Positions 61,756-64,000 of a stretch of DNA of 64,000 nt are shown piece after piece. The position numbers and the translations under genes are program-made. The stretch's first letter is position 1, and every line of letters starts with the position of its first letter. The DNA is taken from contig NZ_JAIVFS010000002.1 in NCBI RefSeq assembly GCF_020829645.1, positions 62,001 through 126,000 of the forward strand. The letters run 5' to 3'. The stretch comes from Nostoc mirabile CHAB5784. Its GTDB lineage: Bacteria; Cyanobacteriota; Cyanobacteriia; Cyanobacteriales; Nostocaceae. The notes beneath the pieces were generated by a model. The model did not search any database. It saw only the letters and a list, made by a program, of their open reading frames with translations, and was not told the origin of the DNA.

Positions 61756-61900
61756 AGGTTATAACCAGAGATGAGAAAAAATTATCGGTTGGGTTTCGCT
61801 ATTGCTTAACCCAACAATTTTTATAAAGGAATAATTTTGAGGAAGCTACCTGGTAATATATTTAAAGTTTTGGCTTGTAATTAAGCAGGATTTTTAATAA

Positions 61901-62227
61901 ATGCTTACCTTCGCTCAAGTTAATTTTGGAGTAAATCTAGCTGGTTTAATTGGAATTATTTATTTACTTTGGGCAATTATTTACTTTATTTTAACAGTAG
62001 CTTGGCTATCCCAACGCGGAACCAGACTTAGAGGTTGGGCTTTAGCCCTTTACATTATTCAACTTATATTTACGCCAATTATAATGTTGTTAAGTGGAGC
62101 AATATTGTTTTATCAAGGTTGGCGTTTAGATCCAATTCTTCAATTTGAGCAATTTTTATTGTTGCTATTAATTCTTTACTTAAGTATCAAAGATATTGTA
62201 ATTAATGCAGTTTACAGAGATAGATAA
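61901..62227 (+). CDS. ycf66: Ycf66-family membrane protein
   Basis: A 108-aa protein with three membrane helices: FGVNLAGLIGIIYLLWAIIY with FILTVAWLSQRGTRLRGWAL, then LYIIQLIFTPIIMLLSGAIL, then FLLLLLILYLSIKDIVINAV. This is the N-terminal Ycf66 domain shared by cyanobacteria and some plastids. Many homologues have a longer polar C-terminus, absent here. Role in photosynthetic membranes is presumed, not known. Confidence 0.9.
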   Translation: MLTFAQVNFGVNLAGLIGIIYLLWAIIYFILTVAWLSQRGTRLRGWALALYIIQLIFTPIIMLLSGAILFYQGWRLDPILQFEQFLLLLLILYLSIKDIVINAVYRDR

Positions 62228-62510
62228 TTTTAGCATTGAGAGAATCTCATGAATAAAATTTGTGTTTAAAACTCAGAAAAATGGGTACTGGGTACTGGAA
62301 AAATTACTTAATCCCCAGTCCCCAGTATCCTTCACTGCGATCGCGATTGGTTAATTCGCTTTTGCATCGCTTGGTAGTTAGAATCTGTTATGGAAATGTC
62401 ACTGTTTAAAGATTTGTAAATGATTTGCCTACTTCCCGGAACTAAAACTGGACACTAAAGAGGTACGTGGTTTTACTACGCGCAAAATTATTCATTAAAG
62501 GAGCATTATC

Positions 62511-63377
62511 ATGAGTACTTTCGGTTCGGTGTTTGTAGGTCTGGACAATACTTTTACTGTCAATGATGGCGGATGGACTAGCTTTAACCAATATCCACGT
62601 CAGCTTGGTGATGTCAACGGTGATGGTCGTGATGATATTGTCGGTTTTGGAAATGATAATGTCTTCGTCTCTTTAGGTCAAAGCAATGGTACTTTCGGTT
62701 CGGTGTTTGTAGGTCTGGACAATAATTTTACTGTCAATGATGGCGCATGGACTAGCTTTGACAAATATCCACGTCAGCTTGGTGATGTCAACGGTGATGG
62801 TCGCGATGATATTGTCGGTTTTGGAAATGATAATGTCTTCGTCTCTTTAGGTCAAAGCAATGGTACTTTCGGTTCGGTGTTTGTAGGTCTGGACAATAAT
62901 TTTACTGTCAATGATGGCGGATGGACTAGCTTTGACAAATATCCACGTCAGCTTGGTGATGTCAACGGTGATGGTCGCGATGATATTGTCGGTTTTGGAA
63001 ATGATAATGTCTTCGTCTCTTTAGGTCAAAGCAATGGTACTTTCGGTTCGGTGTTTGTAGGTCTGGACAATACTTTTACTGTCAATGATGGCGCATGGAG
63101 TAGCTTTGACAAATATCCACGTCAGCTTGGTGATGTCACTGACAATGGTCGCGATGATATTGTCAGTTTTGGAAATGATAATGTCTTCGTCTCTTTAGGT
63201 CAAAGCAATGGTACTTTCGGTTCGGTGTTTGTAGGTCTGGACAATGATTTTACTTTCACTGATGGCGCATGGACTAGCTTTGACAAATATCCACGTCAGC
63301 TTGGTGATGTCAACGGTGATGGTCGCGATGATATTGTCGGTTTTGGAAATGATAATGTCTTCGTCTCTTTAGGTTAA
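62511..63377 (+). CDS. FG-GAP/VCBS repeat protein with five near-identical repeats
   Basis: A 288-aa protein made of five 58-residue units (consensus FGSVFVGLDNTFTVNDG...YPRQLGDVNGDGRDDIVGFGNDNVFVSLGQSNGT). Each unit has the calcium-binding DVNGDGRDDIV loop of FG-GAP/VCBS beta-propeller blades; one unit has DVTDNGRDDIV. There is no signal peptide or other domain, and it starts with MSTFGSVF after GGAG. The units are also nearly identical in DNA, so the gene grew by recent tandem duplication. Five blades with calcium loops could form a small propeller. Function unknown. Confidence 0.8.
   Translation: MSTFGSVFVGLDNTFTVNDGGWTSFNQYPRQLGDVNGDGRDDIVGFGNDNVFVSLGQSNGTFGSVFVGLDNNFTVNDGAWTSFDKYPRQLGDVNGDGRDDIVGFGNDNVFVSLGQSNGTFGSVFVGLDNNFTVNDGGWTSFDKYPRQLGDVNGDGRDDIVGFGNDNVFVSLGQSNGTFGSVFVGLDNTFTVNDGAWSSFDKYPRQLGDVTDNGRDDIVSFGNDNVFVSLGQSNGTFGSVFVGLDNDFTFTDGAWTSFDKYPRQLGDVNGDGRDDIVGFGNDNVFVSLG
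62517..63374. repeat. 174-bp tandem DNA repeat, five copies
   Basis: The coding units of the FG-GAP protein repeat with a 174-bp period and only scattered differences (for example AATACT/AATAAT and GGCGGA/GGCGCA), including silent positions, which indicates recent expansion or ongoing gene conversion. Confidence 0.93.
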
Positions 63378-63441
63378 TAGGATGACACTTCTCATAAGTA
63401 ATAGTTTGTTTGTCATTGGCTCCAATGTCACCTCCCCGTTA

Positions 63442-63639
63442 GAGGATGTCTGAAAAGTTTTTTTGTATACACCTAACCTTTGGAGATCCCCCTAAATCCA
63501 CGCCACTTGCTTCACTTGGGGAAACCCCAAGACCGCAGTGGCTCCCCGATAAATAGGGGGACTTTAAGACTCTTATTCCCCCTTTTTTAAGGGGGTTTAG
63601 GGGGGATCAACAAATATTTGATACTTCTCAGACATCCTC
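63442..63639. mobile_element. MITE family B, copy 3
   Basis: A 198-bp element with ends GAGGATGTCTGAAAAGT and ACTTCTCAGACATCCTC, flanked by TTA (63439-63441 and 63640-63642). It is about 35 bp longer than copies 1 and 2 owing to an extra CCACTTGCTTCACTTGGGG segment inside. Confidence 0.92.
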
Positions 63640-63680
63640 TTAGAGTAGATTTCTAGATTTGATTCTTTGTCAACAGATGA

Positions 63681-64000
63681 TTACAAAGTATATGTAAAAT
63701 CTTTTACCAGCATACCAGGAACTAAACTACCTCCAAGTTGACGACTTTCATAAGTTCCGACTTCGGGAATAAACTCCTGAAAATTGGTCAAATCTACTAA
63801 CTTATCTCCCCAAAAACGATAGAGACTTTCGTCAAAACGTAAGTTTTCAATGGGGGCAAGAATTTCTCCGTTTTCTACCCAAAAACAAGCATAACGGGTC
63901 ATACCTGTGATTCTACCAGTGTGGCGATCGCTCCAATTCAAGTAATGCAAATTAGATACATATAATCCGGTATCTAAACTCTGAAGAATCTGCTCAAATA
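63681..64000 (-). CDS. TldD/PmbA-family metallopeptidase homologue, C-terminal part
   Basis: The C-terminal end of a TldD/PmbA-family protein, continuing past the right edge. The visible part reads QSLDTGLYVSNLHYLNWSDR, TGMTRYACFWVENGEILAPI, RFDESLYRFWGDKLVDLTNF and GSLVPGMLVKDFTYTL. These match the beta-barrel C-terminal domain of the family, which processes modified peptides. No internal Met start is needed; the frame is open to base 64000. Confidence 0.88.
   Translation of the reverse strand, partial: FEQILQSLDTGLYVSNLHYLNWSDRHTGRITGMTRYACFWVENGEILAPIENLRFDESLYRFWGDKLVDLTNFQEFIPEVGTYESRQLGGSLVPGMLVKDFTYTL

Overview
The window looks like chromosomal DNA of a filamentous heterocystous cyanobacterium of the Nostoc/Anabaena type. 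The basis is the very frequent octamer GCGATCGC (HIP1), heptanucleotide tandem repeats of the STRR kind, dense small palindromic and MITE-like repeats between genes, and the gene content: CHAT-NTPase-WD40 protein, acyl-lipid desaturase, menD and menB for phylloquinone, Vipp1/IM30, Ycf66, a CcbP-type calcium-binding protein and a cyanobacterial DciA. No rRNA or tRNA gene and no CRISPR array was seen.

Layout. 1-6.8 kb: the tail of an unknown gene, a 188-aa unknown protein and a single-domain AAA ATPase, convergent with a 1601-aa CHAT-NTPase-WD40 protein. 7-11 kb: Uma2-like nuclease, tRNA-dihydrouridine synthase and a VapC-type toxin-antitoxin pair between two inverted MITEs. 10.4-13 kb: a kinase-like fragment broken by a MITE, then a delta-9 desaturase divergent from a TetR regulator fused to a degenerate integrase-like domain, with two 17-bp operator-like palindromes between them. 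13-22.5 kb is an accessory island: a YoeB toxin split by a MITE, two PIN remnants, two copies of a DUF6888/DUF6887 gene pair, an intact PIN toxin pair, a glycosyltransferase, a cytoplasmic HTH/solute-binding-protein fusion, an internally deleted IS5-like element and an orphan DUF433 gene. 23-36 kb: secreted beta-helix/SPOR protein, thiE-thiS, a class D beta-lactamase, a GT4 glycosyltransferase, a DUF1517 protein, CcbP, an acetyltransferase and a REC-PAS-GGDEF protein. 36-44 kb: folB/menD divergent pair, BrnT/BrnA, Rpn-like nuclease, menB, dciA and a SPOR protein. 44-51 kb: a lone TnpB, pspA-vipp1, thioredoxin, aminotransferase and an IS605-type element with a decayed tnpB. 52-64 kb: housekeeping genes (uvrC, rlmN, cobM, lgt, coaD, ycf66), an FG-GAP repeat protein and a TldD/PmbA-family gene leaving at the right edge.

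The strongest theme is repeat biology. At least six MITE-like families can be delimited, several with exact target duplications (10, 8 or 3 bp). Paralogous duplicated segments supply natural empty sites that confirm four insertions. Short repeats also lie in frame inside conserved proteins (CHAT NTPase, MenD, aminotransferase, TnpB, beta-helix protein); three of these share one core sequence. The most novel gene-level candidates are the HTH/solute-binding-protein fusion, the TetR/integrase-like fusion with its operators, and the unknown/AAA gene set at the left edge. All functions are inferred from sequence reading; no database search was run.
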